Assembly: GCF_001718795.1 (NCBI RefSeq)
Contig: NZ_CP013437.1
Location: forward strand, 806,001-870,000
Direction of reading: 5' to 3'
DNA: 64,000 bases
Origin: Burkholderia latens
GTDB taxonomy: Bacteria; Pseudomonadota; Gammaproteobacteria; Burkholderiales; Burkholderiaceae
Shown in pieces: positions 1 to 8,962 of this stretch (the first letter of the stretch is position 1; each line of letters opens with the position of its first letter). The notes beneath the pieces were generated by a model. That model did no database searches and was not told the DNA's origin. It saw only the letters and a list, made by a program, of their open reading frames with translations. The translations under genes were made by a program, and so were the position numbers.

Positions 1-644
1 GCCGCGCAGCTCGCGCATGAGATTCGCAACCCGATGGGCGCGATGCGGCTGAAGGCCGAGAATGCGCTCGTCGCCGACTGCGGCCGCCAGCAGGACGCGC
101 TGCGCGTCATCCTCGCGCAGATCGCCCGGATCGACACGCAGCTGTCGGGGCTGCTCGCGCTCACGCAGCCGGTGAGCCCGCACATCGCGCGCGTCGATCT
201 CGATGCATGGCTGCCGGCGGTCGTCGACGCACACCGCGAGCTCGCGCAGCGCCAGTCGGTCGCGCTCGCATGCAAGCCCGACGGGCGCGGCGAGCGGTTC
301 GCGCCGCCGTCCGACAACCCGGCGTTCGATCCCGACCAGATGCGCCGCGCGCTCGACAACCTGCTGCTCAATGCGCTGCGCCATGCGGGCGACGGCGGCG
401 CGGTGTCGGTCACGGCCGTGCGCACGACGGCCGATGCAGGCGCGACGCTGCGGTTCACGGTGTCCGATACGGGCCCGGGCGTGCCCGATGCGCAACGCGA
501 GCGGATCTTCGAGCCGTTCGTGACGGGCCGCGCGGACGGCACGGGCCTGGGCCTCGCAGTCGTGCGCGAAGTGGCGGCCGCGCACGGCGGCCGCGCGTGG
601 CTCGATGCGACGCCGGGCGGCGCTTCTTTCGTGATCGAGATTCC

Positions 645-660
<16 letters not shown>
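1..660 (+). CDS. Sensor histidine kinase, C-terminal part (5' end outside window)
   Basis: This is the kinase half of a two-component system; it would autophosphorylate on His and pass phosphate to the regulator encoded next. The reading frame is open from base 1, so the sensor region is missing. The H-box HEIRNP lies at residues 6-11 of the visible part, the N-box NLLLNALRHAG near 120, DTGPGVPD near 156 and the glycine-rich GTGLGL near 181. These are the phospho-acceptor and ATP-binding motifs of the PilS/AtoS/FleS style kinases that pair with NtrC-type regulators. The stop codon overlaps the start of the regulator by 16 bases, so the two are co-transcribed. The signal sensed cannot be read here. 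Confidence 0.93.
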
Positions 661-2012
<1,352 letters not shown>

Positions 2013-2024
2013 GCGGGGCGCCGG

Positions 2025-2043
2025 GTGTCGGATTTTCCGACAC
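2025..2043 (+). promoter_or_regulatory. Upstream activator palindrome 1
   Basis: Perfect inverted repeat GTGTCGGA-TTT-TCCGACAC. Its core TGTCGG-N5-CCGACA recurs in palindrome 2 with the centre 32 bp (about three helical turns) further on. It begins 13 bp after the stop of the NtrC-type gene and about 85 bp before the -24 element, the usual place for an enhancer of a sigma-54 activator. Binding by that regulator is inferred. Confidence 0.75.
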
Positions 2044-2057
2044 AGGCTGCGCGCATC

Positions 2058-2074
2058 TGTCGGCCTGTCCGACA
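2058..2074 (+). promoter_or_regulatory. Upstream activator palindrome 2
   Basis: Second copy of TGTCGG-N5-CCGACA (spacer CCTGT). Half-sites and spacing match palindrome 1 exactly, while the spacer sequence differs. This is the pattern expected of a dimer-binding site rather than a recent duplication. Confidence 0.75.
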
Positions 2075-2126
2075 CCCGCTCGGCGGCGGCCCGACGCGGG
2101 GCGCCGCCGCACGGGCGCGCGTGCGG

Positions 2127-2142
2127 TGGCACGGGGTTTGCA
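2127..2142 (+). promoter_or_regulatory. Sigma-54 (-24/-12) promoter
   Basis: TGGCACGGGGTTTGCA matches the sigma-54 consensus TGGCAC-N5-TTGCA with no mismatch. The invariant GG (2128) and GC (2140) are 12 bp apart. The predicted start of transcription is near 2152, about 115 bp before the next gene. It would drive the operon 2267-5414 under the upstream NtrC-type regulator. Confidence 0.9.
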
Positions 2143-2266
2143 AATAGCGTGTACCGCAACCCGTCGTCGCGGTGCGCTCACGCCGCGCGCTTGGCCGCCG
2201 CAATGTGCGTCCGCCTTCCGTCGATGCGCAACGCACGCGACGACATCCCGATGGAGGATTCACCTC

Positions 2267-2812
2267 ATGCACTGGATCGATCCGGCGTGCCTGCCCGAAA
2301 CGCGCGGCCGCGTTACCCAATTCCTGATCAATCCGCACGGCGAAGTCGACGGGCTGATCCTGAACGGCGACCTGCAGGTTCACGTGCCGCCGCATCTCGG
2401 CCGCGAACTCGTGCGGCACGTCGCGTGCGGCGATCGCATCCGCGTGCGCGGCATCAAGCCGCGCGGTGCCGACATGATCGCGGCCGTACAACTGACCGGT
2501 CGCGACGGCGCGGACATCGTCGATACCGGGCCGGCTCACGAGCCGCGTCCGCTGCCACGCGCGGGCCGCGAACCGATGGACGTTCGCGGCGAGGTCGCAT
2601 TTGCGCTGCATGGACCGAAAGGCGAGTGCAACGGCGCGCTGCTGACCGATGGCATCGCGGTGCGCATGCCGCCGCACGCGGCTGCCGAACTCGCCGACTA
2701 TCTGCGTCCCGGCACGCACGTGCAGGTATGGGGCGATGCGATCGTTACGCCGCACGGTACGACGATCGACGCCACCGACATCGCCGAACTCGTCGATGCG
2801 CCGGCCGCGTGA
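2267..2812 (+). CDS. Two-repeat OB-like small protein of unknown function
   Basis: Protein of 181 aa, not assigned to a named family. It contains an internal duplication: residues 25-62 and 119-156 are two 38-residue copies with the same skeleton (G-E-x-x-G, then V-x-x-PPH, E-L, G and a closing V-x-V/G). The alternating short strands suggest a small beta-barrel or OB-type fold. No signal peptide or membrane segment is visible, so it is probably cytoplasmic. The start is the ATG nine bases after GGAGG. It is the first gene after the sigma-54 promoter and is followed closely by two transporters, so a binding or regulatory role in that response is possible but unproven. Confidence 0.8.
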   Translation: MHWIDPACLPETRGRVTQFLINPHGEVDGLILNGDLQVHVPPHLGRELVRHVACGDRIRVRGIKPRGADMIAAVQLTGRDGADIVDTGPAHEPRPLPRAGREPMDVRGEVAFALHGPKGECNGALLTDGIAVRMPPHAAAELADYLRPGTHVQVWGDAIVTPHGTTIDATDIAELVDAPAA

Positions 2813-2825
2813 GTGCGCAACGGCG

Positions 2826-4127
2826 ATGAGACCGGCGCGCGCGCTCGAAGCGCTCAACTTCTTCCTCGCCGACGTGCAGGCCGGGATCGGCCCGTTCGCG
2901 GGCGTCATCTTGTTGTCCCGCGGCTGGAGCGCGGACGCAATCGGCTCCGTGATGACGCTCGCGGGCCTGGCGGCGATGGCGGCGACGCCGTTGGCCGGCG
3001 CGCTGGTCGATGCGCTGCGCGCGAAGCGCACGCTGATCGTCGGCGCGACGGCTGCAACCGCGTTCGCAACCGTGATGCTGCGTTTCGCCGACGGCTACCC
3101 GGCGGTAGCGGCCTCGCAGGTCGTCGCCGCCGTCTGCGGCGCGGCGCTTGCACCGGCGGTCGCGGGCGTGACGCTCGGCATCGTGCGCACGCACGGCTTC
3201 GATCGGCAGTTCGGCCGCAATCAAATGGCCAACCACGCAGGCAACGTCGCCGGCGCGGCGCTCGCTGGCTGGCTCGGCTGGCATGCGGGATTCGATGCGT
3301 TATTTGCGCTCGTGGCGGTATTCGCGGTGCTTGCGATCGGGAGCGCTTGCGCGATTCCCGCGCGCGCGATCGACCATGCGTGCGCGCGCGGTCTTGCCGG
3401 GCACGAGCAGGATGGCGCGGGCCGCGCCCCGCGCGCCGGGAACGATCCGGGCCGAGATCGGGCGAATGACGCTGCGGGACCGAGCGCCGGCGCGTGGCGC
3501 ACGCTCGCGGCGAACCGGCCGCTGCTGCTGCTCGGCGTGTCGCTCGCGCTGTTTCATCTCGGCAATGCGGCGATGCTGCCGCTGTACGGTATGGGCGTAG
3601 TCGCCGCGCACCGCAGCGATCCGAGCGCGTTTACCGCGCAGACCATCGTGATCGCGCAATGCGTGATGATCGCGGCAGCATGGTGCGCGCCGCGGCTGAT
3701 TCGCGATCACGGATACTGGCGCGTGCTGCTGCTGTCGTATCTGGTGCTGCCGGTGCGCGGCGTGCTCGCGGCCATGCTGATGAGCGAGGCGGGTGTGTGG
3801 CCGGTGCAGTTGCTCGACGGCATCGGTGCCGGTCTGCAAAGCGTCGTCGTACCGGCGCTCGTCGTGCGGCTGCTCGACGGCTCGGGGCGCGTGAATGCCG
3901 GACAGGGCGCGGTCGCCACCGCGCAAGGCATCGGCGCGGCGCTGAGCCCGGTGCTCGGCGGCGTGCTCGCGCAGCATTACGGCTATCCGGCGGCCTTCGT
4001 CGTGCTGGGCGCGGTGTCGACGGGTTCGGTCGCATTGTGGCTCGGTCACGCGCGCTCGTTGCGCGACGCGTGCGGCAAGCCGCCGCGCGGCGGCGCGCCG
4101 GGCGATTTGCCGGCCGCATCGCGATGA
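2826..4127 (+). CDS. MFS transporter
   Basis: Integral membrane protein of 433 aa with about twelve hydrophobic segments, as in the major facilitator superfamily. It starts with MRPARALEALNFFLADVQ, a membrane-entry sequence seen in MFS permeases of unknown substrate. A charged stretch of roughly 50 residues rich in Arg, Ala, Gly and Asp (about 185-235) separates the two six-helix halves; it is longer than the usual central loop. The start lies 14 bases after the preceding stop, so it is in the same operon. Substrate unknown; pairing with an ArsB-like permease suggests export of an anion or toxic compound. Confidence 0.85.
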   Translation: MRPARALEALNFFLADVQAGIGPFAGVILLSRGWSADAIGSVMTLAGLAAMAATPLAGALVDALRAKRTLIVGATAATAFATVMLRFADGYPAVAASQVVAAVCGAALAPAVAGVTLGIVRTHGFDRQFGRNQMANHAGNVAGAALAGWLGWHAGFDALFALVAVFAVLAIGSACAIPARAIDHACARGLAGHEQDGAGRAPRAGNDPGRDRANDAAGPSAGAWRTLAANRPLLLLGVSLALFHLGNAAMLPLYGMGVVAAHRSDPSAFTAQTIVIAQCVMIAAAWCAPRLIRDHGYWRVLLLSYLVLPVRGVLAAMLMSEAGVWPVQLLDGIGAGLQSVVVPALVVRLLDGSGRVNAGQGAVATAQGIGAALSPVLGGVLAQHYGYPAAFVVLGAVSTGSVALWLGHARSLRDACGKPPRGGAPGDLPAASR

Positions 4128-4169
4128 AGCGCGCGCCGGTTCGTTCCCGATATCCGCGGTGCCGATGCG

Positions 4170-5414
4170 ATGAATAGCGCCCCGTTTGCGTGGCTGATTT
4201 CTGCGCTGGCCACCGCCGGCGTGATCGTGCGCCCGTTCGGCTGGCCCGAGGCGATCTGGGCCGTGGCTGGCGCGGTGCTGCTGGTCGGTCTCGGCTTGTT
4301 GCCGGTGCATGCCGCGCTCGCCGCCGTTGCGAAAGGCGGCGACGTGTACCTGTTCCTCACCGGGATGATGCTGCTGTCCGAGGTCGCGCGTCGCGAAGGG
4401 CTGTTCGACTGGATTGCCGCGCATGTCGTGAATCGCGCACGCGGTTCGCCGCGGCGGCTGTTTGCACTCGTCTATCTGGTCGGGACCGTCACGACCGTGT
4501 TCCTGTCGAATGACGCGACCGCCGTCGTGCTGACCCCGGCCGTGTTCGCGGCCGCGCGCCGCGCGAAGACAGACCCGCTGCCGCTGCTGTACATCTGCGC
4601 GTTCGTCGCCAACGCGGCGAGCTTCGTGCTGCCGATCTCGAATCCCGCGAACCTCGTGTTGTACGGCGCGCACATGCCCGCGCTCGGCACGTGGCTCGCA
4701 CGTTTCGCGCTGCCGTCCGTTGCGTCGGTCGCGTGTACGTACGCGATGCTGCGCGCGACGCAGCGGCACGCGCTGCACGGCCGCTGCGCGACCGGTCTGC
4801 CGGTGCCGCCGCTCGCCGCGGGCGGTCGCATCGCGCTGGCCGGCATCGCCGCGACGGCCGCCGCGCTGATGGGCGTGTCGCTGCTCGACCGGCCGCTCGG
4901 GTTGCCGACCGCGGTGGCTGGCGTCGTCACCGCAGCGTGCGTGCTGTGGCGCGATCGCGCCGCGTGCGGGCCGATGCTGCGTGCGATCTCGTGGAGCGTA
5001 CTGCCGCTCGTGGCCGGCCTGTTCGTCCTGGTCGACGCGCTCGATCGTACCGGCGCGGTGCATGCGCTGGCCGACACGTTGCGCGCGCTGACGGCGGCCG
5101 GCGCGGCACGTGCGGCGGCGGCGTCGGGCGTCGCCGTCGCCCTTGGGTCGAACCTGGTCAACAACCTGCCTGCCGGGCTCCTCGCGAGCGCGACCGTCGG
5201 TGTCGCGCACAGCCCGCAGCCGGTGATCGACGCGCTGCTGATCGGCGTCGATCTCGGGCCGAACCTGTCCGTCACCGGATCGCTCGCAACGATCCTGTGG
5301 CTCGCGGCCATCCGCCGGGAAGGGCAACAGGTCAGCGCGGCGAAATTCGCCGCGATCGGCGTATGCGTGATGCTGCCCGCGCTTGCGGCGGCGCTTGCGG
5401 TACGGCTTGCGTAA
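4170..5414 (+). CDS. ArsB/NhaD-like (ion transporter superfamily) permease
   Basis: Polytopic inner-membrane protein of 414 aa resembling the ArsB/SLC13-type anion or arsenite permeases. The two inverted re-entrant motifs are visible: FLSNDATAVVLTP at 111-123 and LGSNLVNNLPAG around 325-338. The first is close to the arsenite permease signature. No arsR, arsC or arsA neighbour is present, so arsenite is only one candidate substrate. It is the last gene of the operon behind the sigma-54 promoter, with a 42-base gap after the MFS gene. It converges on the LysR gene downstream. Confidence 0.85.
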   Translation: MNSAPFAWLISALATAGVIVRPFGWPEAIWAVAGAVLLVGLGLLPVHAALAAVAKGGDVYLFLTGMMLLSEVARREGLFDWIAAHVVNRARGSPRRLFALVYLVGTVTTVFLSNDATAVVLTPAVFAAARRAKTDPLPLLYICAFVANAASFVLPISNPANLVLYGAHMPALGTWLARFALPSVASVACTYAMLRATQRHALHGRCATGLPVPPLAAGGRIALAGIAATAAALMGVSLLDRPLGLPTAVAGVVTAACVLWRDRAACGPMLRAISWSVLPLVAGLFVLVDALDRTGAVHALADTLRALTAAGAARAAAASGVAVALGSNLVNNLPAGLLASATVGVAHSPQPVIDALLIGVDLGPNLSVTGSLATILWLAAIRREGQQVSAAKFAAIGVCVMLPALAAALAVRLA

Positions 5415-5517
5415 AGAGTGACCGGACACGAAGCACGACGTTCCAACGCATGCGGGCGGCACGGGCCGGTGACGGCCGCCGTGGCGCGGCTAGCGGAAAT
5501 CGATCGCCGGCCGCCCG

Positions 5518-6420
5518 CTACCCCGCATCCGCCTTGATGAAATCCACGAACGCGCGCAGCGGAGCCGGCACGAAGCGCCGCCCCGGATAGTACAGATACG
5601 GGCCCGGGAACGGCCGCCACCAGCCGTCGAGCACGGGTTCGAGCGCACCGCTCGCCAGGTGCGGGCGCAGCCAGTCTTCGTACAGGTGCACGATGCCGAG
5701 CCCCGCACAGGCGGCGTCCACCGCGAGATCGACGGCGCCGCCGATCTGCACGACGAGCGGCCCGGCCGGCTCCACGCGCACGACTTCGCCGTCGCGTTCG
5801 TACTCCCACGCCGGCATCGCGCCGCTCGCGAAGCGGCCGCGCAGGCACGCGTGATCGAGCAGGTCGCGCGGATGGGCCGGGCGCCCGCGACGGTCGAGAT
5901 AGGCGGGTGCTGCGGCAGTCGCGAAGCGTTGCAAACGCGGGCCGATCGGCACGGCGATCATGTCCTGCTCGAGGCGCTCGTCGTAGCGGATCCCGGCGTC
6001 GCAGCCGGCGGCGAGGATATCGACGAAGCTCTCGTCCGCGATGACCTCGACGCGGATCTCCGGATACGCATCGAGAAAACGCGGAACGATCGACGGCAGC
6101 ACGAGCCGCGCGGCGCTCATCGGGACATTCAGCTTCAGCGTGCCGACCGGTTTCTCGCGGAACGTGTTGACCACGTCGAGCGCCGCCTCCACCTCGACGA
6201 GCGCCGGCGTGAGCCGCGCAAGCAGGCGCGCGCCGGCTTCGGTCGGCGACACGCTGCGCGTCGTGCGGTGCAGCAGCCGCACGCCGAGCTGCGCCTCGAG
6301 CCGGCGTACGGCTTCGCTGAGCCCCGACGCACTCGCGCCGGCCACGCGTGCGCCCTCGCGGAAGCCCTTCGCGCGGGCCACCGCCACGAACGCATTCAGA
6401 TCGCCGAGATCGACTTGCAT
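5518..6420 (-). CDS. LysR-family transcriptional regulator (divergent from pdxI)
   Basis: DNA-binding regulator of 300 aa with an N-terminal winged helix-turn-helix (LGDLNAFVAVARAKGFREGARVAG..) and a type-2 periplasmic-binding-like effector domain. The ATG at 6420 (MQVDLGDLN) is preferred over one 30 bases upstream because AAAGGCG stands just before it and the family begins at this residue. It is transcribed away from pdxI across a 100-bp gap, the classic LysR arrangement, so it probably controls pdxI and itself. The ligand is unknown; a B6 vitamer is possible from context. Confidence 0.93.
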   Translation of the reverse strand: MQVDLGDLNAFVAVARAKGFREGARVAGASASGLSEAVRRLEAQLGVRLLHRTTRSVSPTEAGARLLARLTPALVEVEAALDVVNTFREKPVGTLKLNVPMSAARLVLPSIVPRFLDAYPEIRVEVIADESFVDILAAGCDAGIRYDERLEQDMIAVPIGPRLQRFATAAAPAYLDRRGRPAHPRDLLDHACLRGRFASGAMPAWEYERDGEVVRVEPAGPLVVQIGGAVDLAVDAACAGLGIVHLYEDWLRPHLASGALEPVLDGWWRPFPGPYLYYPGRRFVPAPLRAFVDFIKADAG

Positions 6421-6520
6421 TGTTCGCCTTTTCGTACAGGTTGTGCACATTATTGCCGGTTATCGCGCAGCGCGACACGGCGTAACCTGCGATTCATTCA
6501 TTCGATCCAGGAGTCACGCC
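6421..6520. promoter_or_regulatory. Divergent LysR/pdxI promoter region
   Basis: Gap of 100 bp between divergent genes. It holds the palindrome TCGCG-CAG-CGCGA (6463-6475), framed by GGTTA at 6458-6462 and TAACC at 6483-6487. These are candidate LysR contact sites. CCAGGAG just before 6521 is the ribosome site for pdxI. Confidence 0.5.
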
Positions 6521-7396
6521 ATGTCACCCATCGTTCAATCCGGCACCTTTTCCATTGCAGGCCGCCGCGTGCATCGCGTCGGTTATGGCGCGATGCAGCT
6601 GGCCGGTCCCGGCGTATTCGGGCCGCCGAGAGACCGCGCCGCGGCGCTCGCCGTGCTGCGCGAAGCCGTGGAATCGGGCGTCGACCATATCGACACCAGC
6701 GATTTCTACGGTCCGCACGTGACGAACCGGCTGATTCGCGAAGCGCTGCATCCGTATCGCGACGACCTGCTGATCGTGACCAAGATCGGTGCGAAGCGCG
6801 GCGACGACGGTTCGTGGCTGCCCGCGTTCTCCGCCGACGCGCTGGCCGCCGCCGTGCACGACAACCTGCGCAACCTCGGCCTCGACGTGCTCGAGGTCGT
6901 CAACCTGCGGATCATGTTCGACGTGCACGGTCCGGCCGAGGGCTCGATCGAGGCGCCGCTGACGGCGCTGGCCGAACTGCAGCGGCAGGGGCTCGTGCGG
7001 CACATCGGGCTGAGCAACGTGACGGCCGCGCAGATCGCCGAAGGCCGGCGAATCTGCGACATCGTCTGCGTGCAGAACCATTACAACCTCGCGCACCGCG
7101 ACGACGATCGCCTGATCGATGCGCTCGCACGCGACGGCATCGCTTACGTACCGTACTTTCCGCTCGGCGGTTTCAGTCCGTTGCAATCGTCGACGCTCGA
7201 TGCCGTCGCCGCGCGGGTCGGCGCGACGCCGATGCAGACCGCGCTCGCGTGGCTGCTGCGCCGCGCGCCGAATATCCTGCTGATTCCGGGCACGTCGTCG
7301 GTCGCGCATCTGCGCGAGAATCTGGCGGCGGGGGCGCTGGTGCTGCCGGATGACGCCGTGCGCGAGCTGGATGGTGTCGCGGCGGCCGGCCGTTGA
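6521..7396 (+). CDS. pdxI: Aldo/keto reductase, PdxI (YdbC) type pyridoxal reductase
   Basis: Cytoplasmic NADPH-dependent reductase of 291 aa. The whole sequence closely follows E. coli YdbC/PdxI as I recall it: RVGYGAMQLAGPGVFGPPRD near the N-terminus, DTSDFYGPHVTN with catalytic Tyr63, Lys88 in VTKIGAKRG, HDNLRNLGLDVLEVVNLRIM, and LIPGTSSVAHLRENLAAG at the cofactor end. As in that subgroup, the usual active-site His position reads VVNLRI, so the tetrad is modified. PdxI reduces pyridoxal to pyridoxine in B6 salvage. The ATG follows CCAGGAG. The gene is single and ends in a strong shared terminator hairpin. Confidence 0.88.
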   Translation: MSPIVQSGTFSIAGRRVHRVGYGAMQLAGPGVFGPPRDRAAALAVLREAVESGVDHIDTSDFYGPHVTNRLIREALHPYRDDLLIVTKIGAKRGDDGSWLPAFSADALAAAVHDNLRNLGLDVLEVVNLRIMFDVHGPAEGSIEAPLTALAELQRQGLVRHIGLSNVTAAQIAEGRRICDIVCVQNHYNLAHRDDDRLIDALARDGIAYVPYFPLGGFSPLQSSTLDAVAARVGATPMQTALAWLLRRAPNILLIPGTSSVAHLRENLAAGALVLPDDAVRELDGVAAAGR

Positions 7397-7442
7397 TCGC
7401 GCCGGCGAACGGCGGATTCCACCGCCGCGCTCGCCGGCGCGA
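7395..7442. terminator. Bidirectional terminator hairpin
   Basis: Perfect 13-bp arms, 7395-7407 and 7430-7442, enclose a second 6-bp stem CGGCGG/CCGCCG with loop ATTCCA. It sits between the convergent pdxI and cupin genes and overlaps the pdxI stop codon. There is no T-run, as is common in this GC range. Confidence 0.75.
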
Positions 7443-7450
7443 TGCACGCT

Positions 7451-7849
7451 TCAGCGAGCCTGACCCAACTGCTCGTCGATCGACCGCGTGAGCGGCGACT
7501 GCACGTCGCCGGTGTGTTTGGTCTGAACGGGCTCGATCAGCACGATCCAGCATTCGTCGTCGGCCACCGGATTGTGCTGCGTGCCGCGCGGCACGACATG
7601 CATCGAGCCGGCAGGCAAGTCCACGACGCGGCCGCCTTCGTACTCGATCTTCAGATGCCCGCGCACGACGAAGAACAGCTCGTCTTCGTGCGCATGGTCG
7701 TGCCACACGAGCTGGCCGCGAACCTTCGCGACCTTCACGTACTGATCGTTGACCTGCGCAACGATCTTCGGCGACCAGTAGTCCGAAACATCGGCGAATG
7801 CGGATTCGAGGTCGAACGATTCGGCAAACGGAACGGCGGGAAGGGGCAT
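7451..7849 (-). CDS. Cupin-domain protein
   Basis: Single-domain cupin of 132 aa. Motif 1 reads HDHAHEDELFFVVRG (two or three metal-binding His plus Glu) and motif 2 is around GSMHVVPRGTQHNP. Proteins of this size bind a metal and often a small molecule; the reaction is not deducible. The ATG at 7849 follows TGGAGACGAA and is preferred to one 27 bases upstream. It lies downstream of, and in the same direction as, the NmrA-type gene, with about 140 bp between them. Confidence 0.85.
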   Translation of the reverse strand: MPLPAVPFAESFDLESAFADVSDYWSPKIVAQVNDQYVKVAKVRGQLVWHDHAHEDELFFVVRGHLKIEYEGGRVVDLPAGSMHVVPRGTQHNPVADDECWIVLIEPVQTKHTGDVQSPLTRSIDEQLGQAR

Positions 7850-7959
7850 TTCGTCTCCAGATCCAGTGTTGCGCATGCGGGAGCGACACCGGCGCGAAGC
7901 CGGCCGTCGACACGCGGGGAACGCCGATTATAGGCGCGCCGCCATGACGCTGCATGACG

Positions 7960-7984
7960 GCGCGGCGCGGCGCGGCGCGGCGCA
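7960..7984. repeat. Five tandem GGCGC pentamers
   Basis: Short perfect run of five GGCGC units between the NmrA-type gene and the cupin gene. It is probably a replication-slippage tract in GC-rich DNA; no function is evident. Confidence 0.7.
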
Positions 7985-7988
7985 GTGC

Positions 7989-8852
7989 TCAGCGCGCCAG
8001 CGCGACCGCGAAGTCGCGGTACGTGCGCAGCGGGCGGCCGAGGATCGCGGTCAGCCGTTCGACGTCGCCGGCCTGAGCCGCCATCCCGTCGCTGACGTAG
8101 CGTTCGGCCATCAGCCGCATCTCGTATGCCATCCACTTCGGCATGAAGCCCGCGAGGTTGTTCTCGAACGCGGCCGGATCGTCGCCGCCGTATGCGACCG
8201 GCCGGCCCAGCACGTCGGACCAGATCGACGCCAGTTGCGGACCGGTCAGCGTGTCGGGGCCGACCAGATTGATCGTCTGGACCGGCAGCTTGCCCGGCGC
8301 GTCGTTGCGGCGGATCAACTCGAAGGCGGCGACTTCCGCGATGTCGCGCACGTCGACCATCGCGACGCCCTTGCTGCCGATCGGCATCGGATACACGCCG
8401 TGGCCGACGATCGCGTCCTTGACCATCCGATCGTTTTCCATGAAATACGCGGGCCGCAGGATCGTCGCACTGAAACCCATCTGTTCGATCATCCGCTCCG
8501 CGCCGGATTTCACCGCGAAGTGCGGCACGTTCACGAAGCGGTCGGCGTGCAGCACCGACAGATAGACGACGCGCTCGATACCCGCATCGCGGGCGAGATT
8601 CAGCGCGATCAGCGCCTGCGTGAACTCGTCGCCTGCGACGCCGTTGAGCAGGAACAGCGTGCGCACGCCGGCGAATGCGGTGCGCATCGCGTCGAGATCG
8701 AGCATGTCGCCCTGGACGACCGCGACCGCGGCCGGGAAATCGGCCTTCGACGGATCGCGCACGAGCACGCGCACGTCGGCGCCGCGCTCGACGAGTTGAT
8801 GGACGACCTGGCGGCCGACACGGCCGGTCGCACCGGTAACGAGGATGGTCAT
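7989..8852 (-). CDS. NAD(P)-binding NmrA/SDR-like protein
   Basis: Atypical short-chain dehydrogenase-like protein of 287 aa. A Rossmann dinucleotide site, TGATGRVGRQV, lies within the first 16 residues, followed by an NmrA-type body (VYLSVLHADRF, ILRPAYFMEN). Members act as redox sensors or quinone/flavin reductases. The start is ATG at 8852, eight bases after CCAGGAG; a GTG nine bases upstream is also possible. It is divergent from the LysR gene at 8963, which is its probable regulator. Confidence 0.88.
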   Translation of the reverse strand: MTILVTGATGRVGRQVVHQLVERGADVRVLVRDPSKADFPAAVAVVQGDMLDLDAMRTAFAGVRTLFLLNGVAGDEFTQALIALNLARDAGIERVVYLSVLHADRFVNVPHFAVKSGAERMIEQMGFSATILRPAYFMENDRMVKDAIVGHGVYPMPIGSKGVAMVDVRDIAEVAAFELIRRNDAPGKLPVQTINLVGPDTLTGPQLASIWSDVLGRPVAYGGDDPAAFENNLAGFMPKWMAYEMRLMAERYVSDGMAAQAGDVERLTAILGRPLRTYRDFAVALAR

Positions 8853-8962
8853 GATGTTCACTCCTGGGGTTACGGTTGAGTTGACTGCCCAGGTAAGTTA
8901 AGTGATCCACACATGATCCGGAAGGTATGGTAAATAGACGAGGTGTCTCATTGGTGGAACGC
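8853..8962. promoter_or_regulatory. Divergent NmrA-type/LysR promoter region
   Basis: About 110 bp of locally AT-richer DNA between divergent genes, including GTAAGTTAAGTGATCC and a near-direct repeat TGATCC/TGATCC. Both promoters and LysR sites should lie here; no exact box is claimed. Confidence 0.45.

Noticed and set aside
3300..5462. 720-residue minus-strand open frame
   Set aside because: Antisense shadow of the MFS and ArsB-like genes; Arg/His-rich with no domain, typical of GC-rich DNA.
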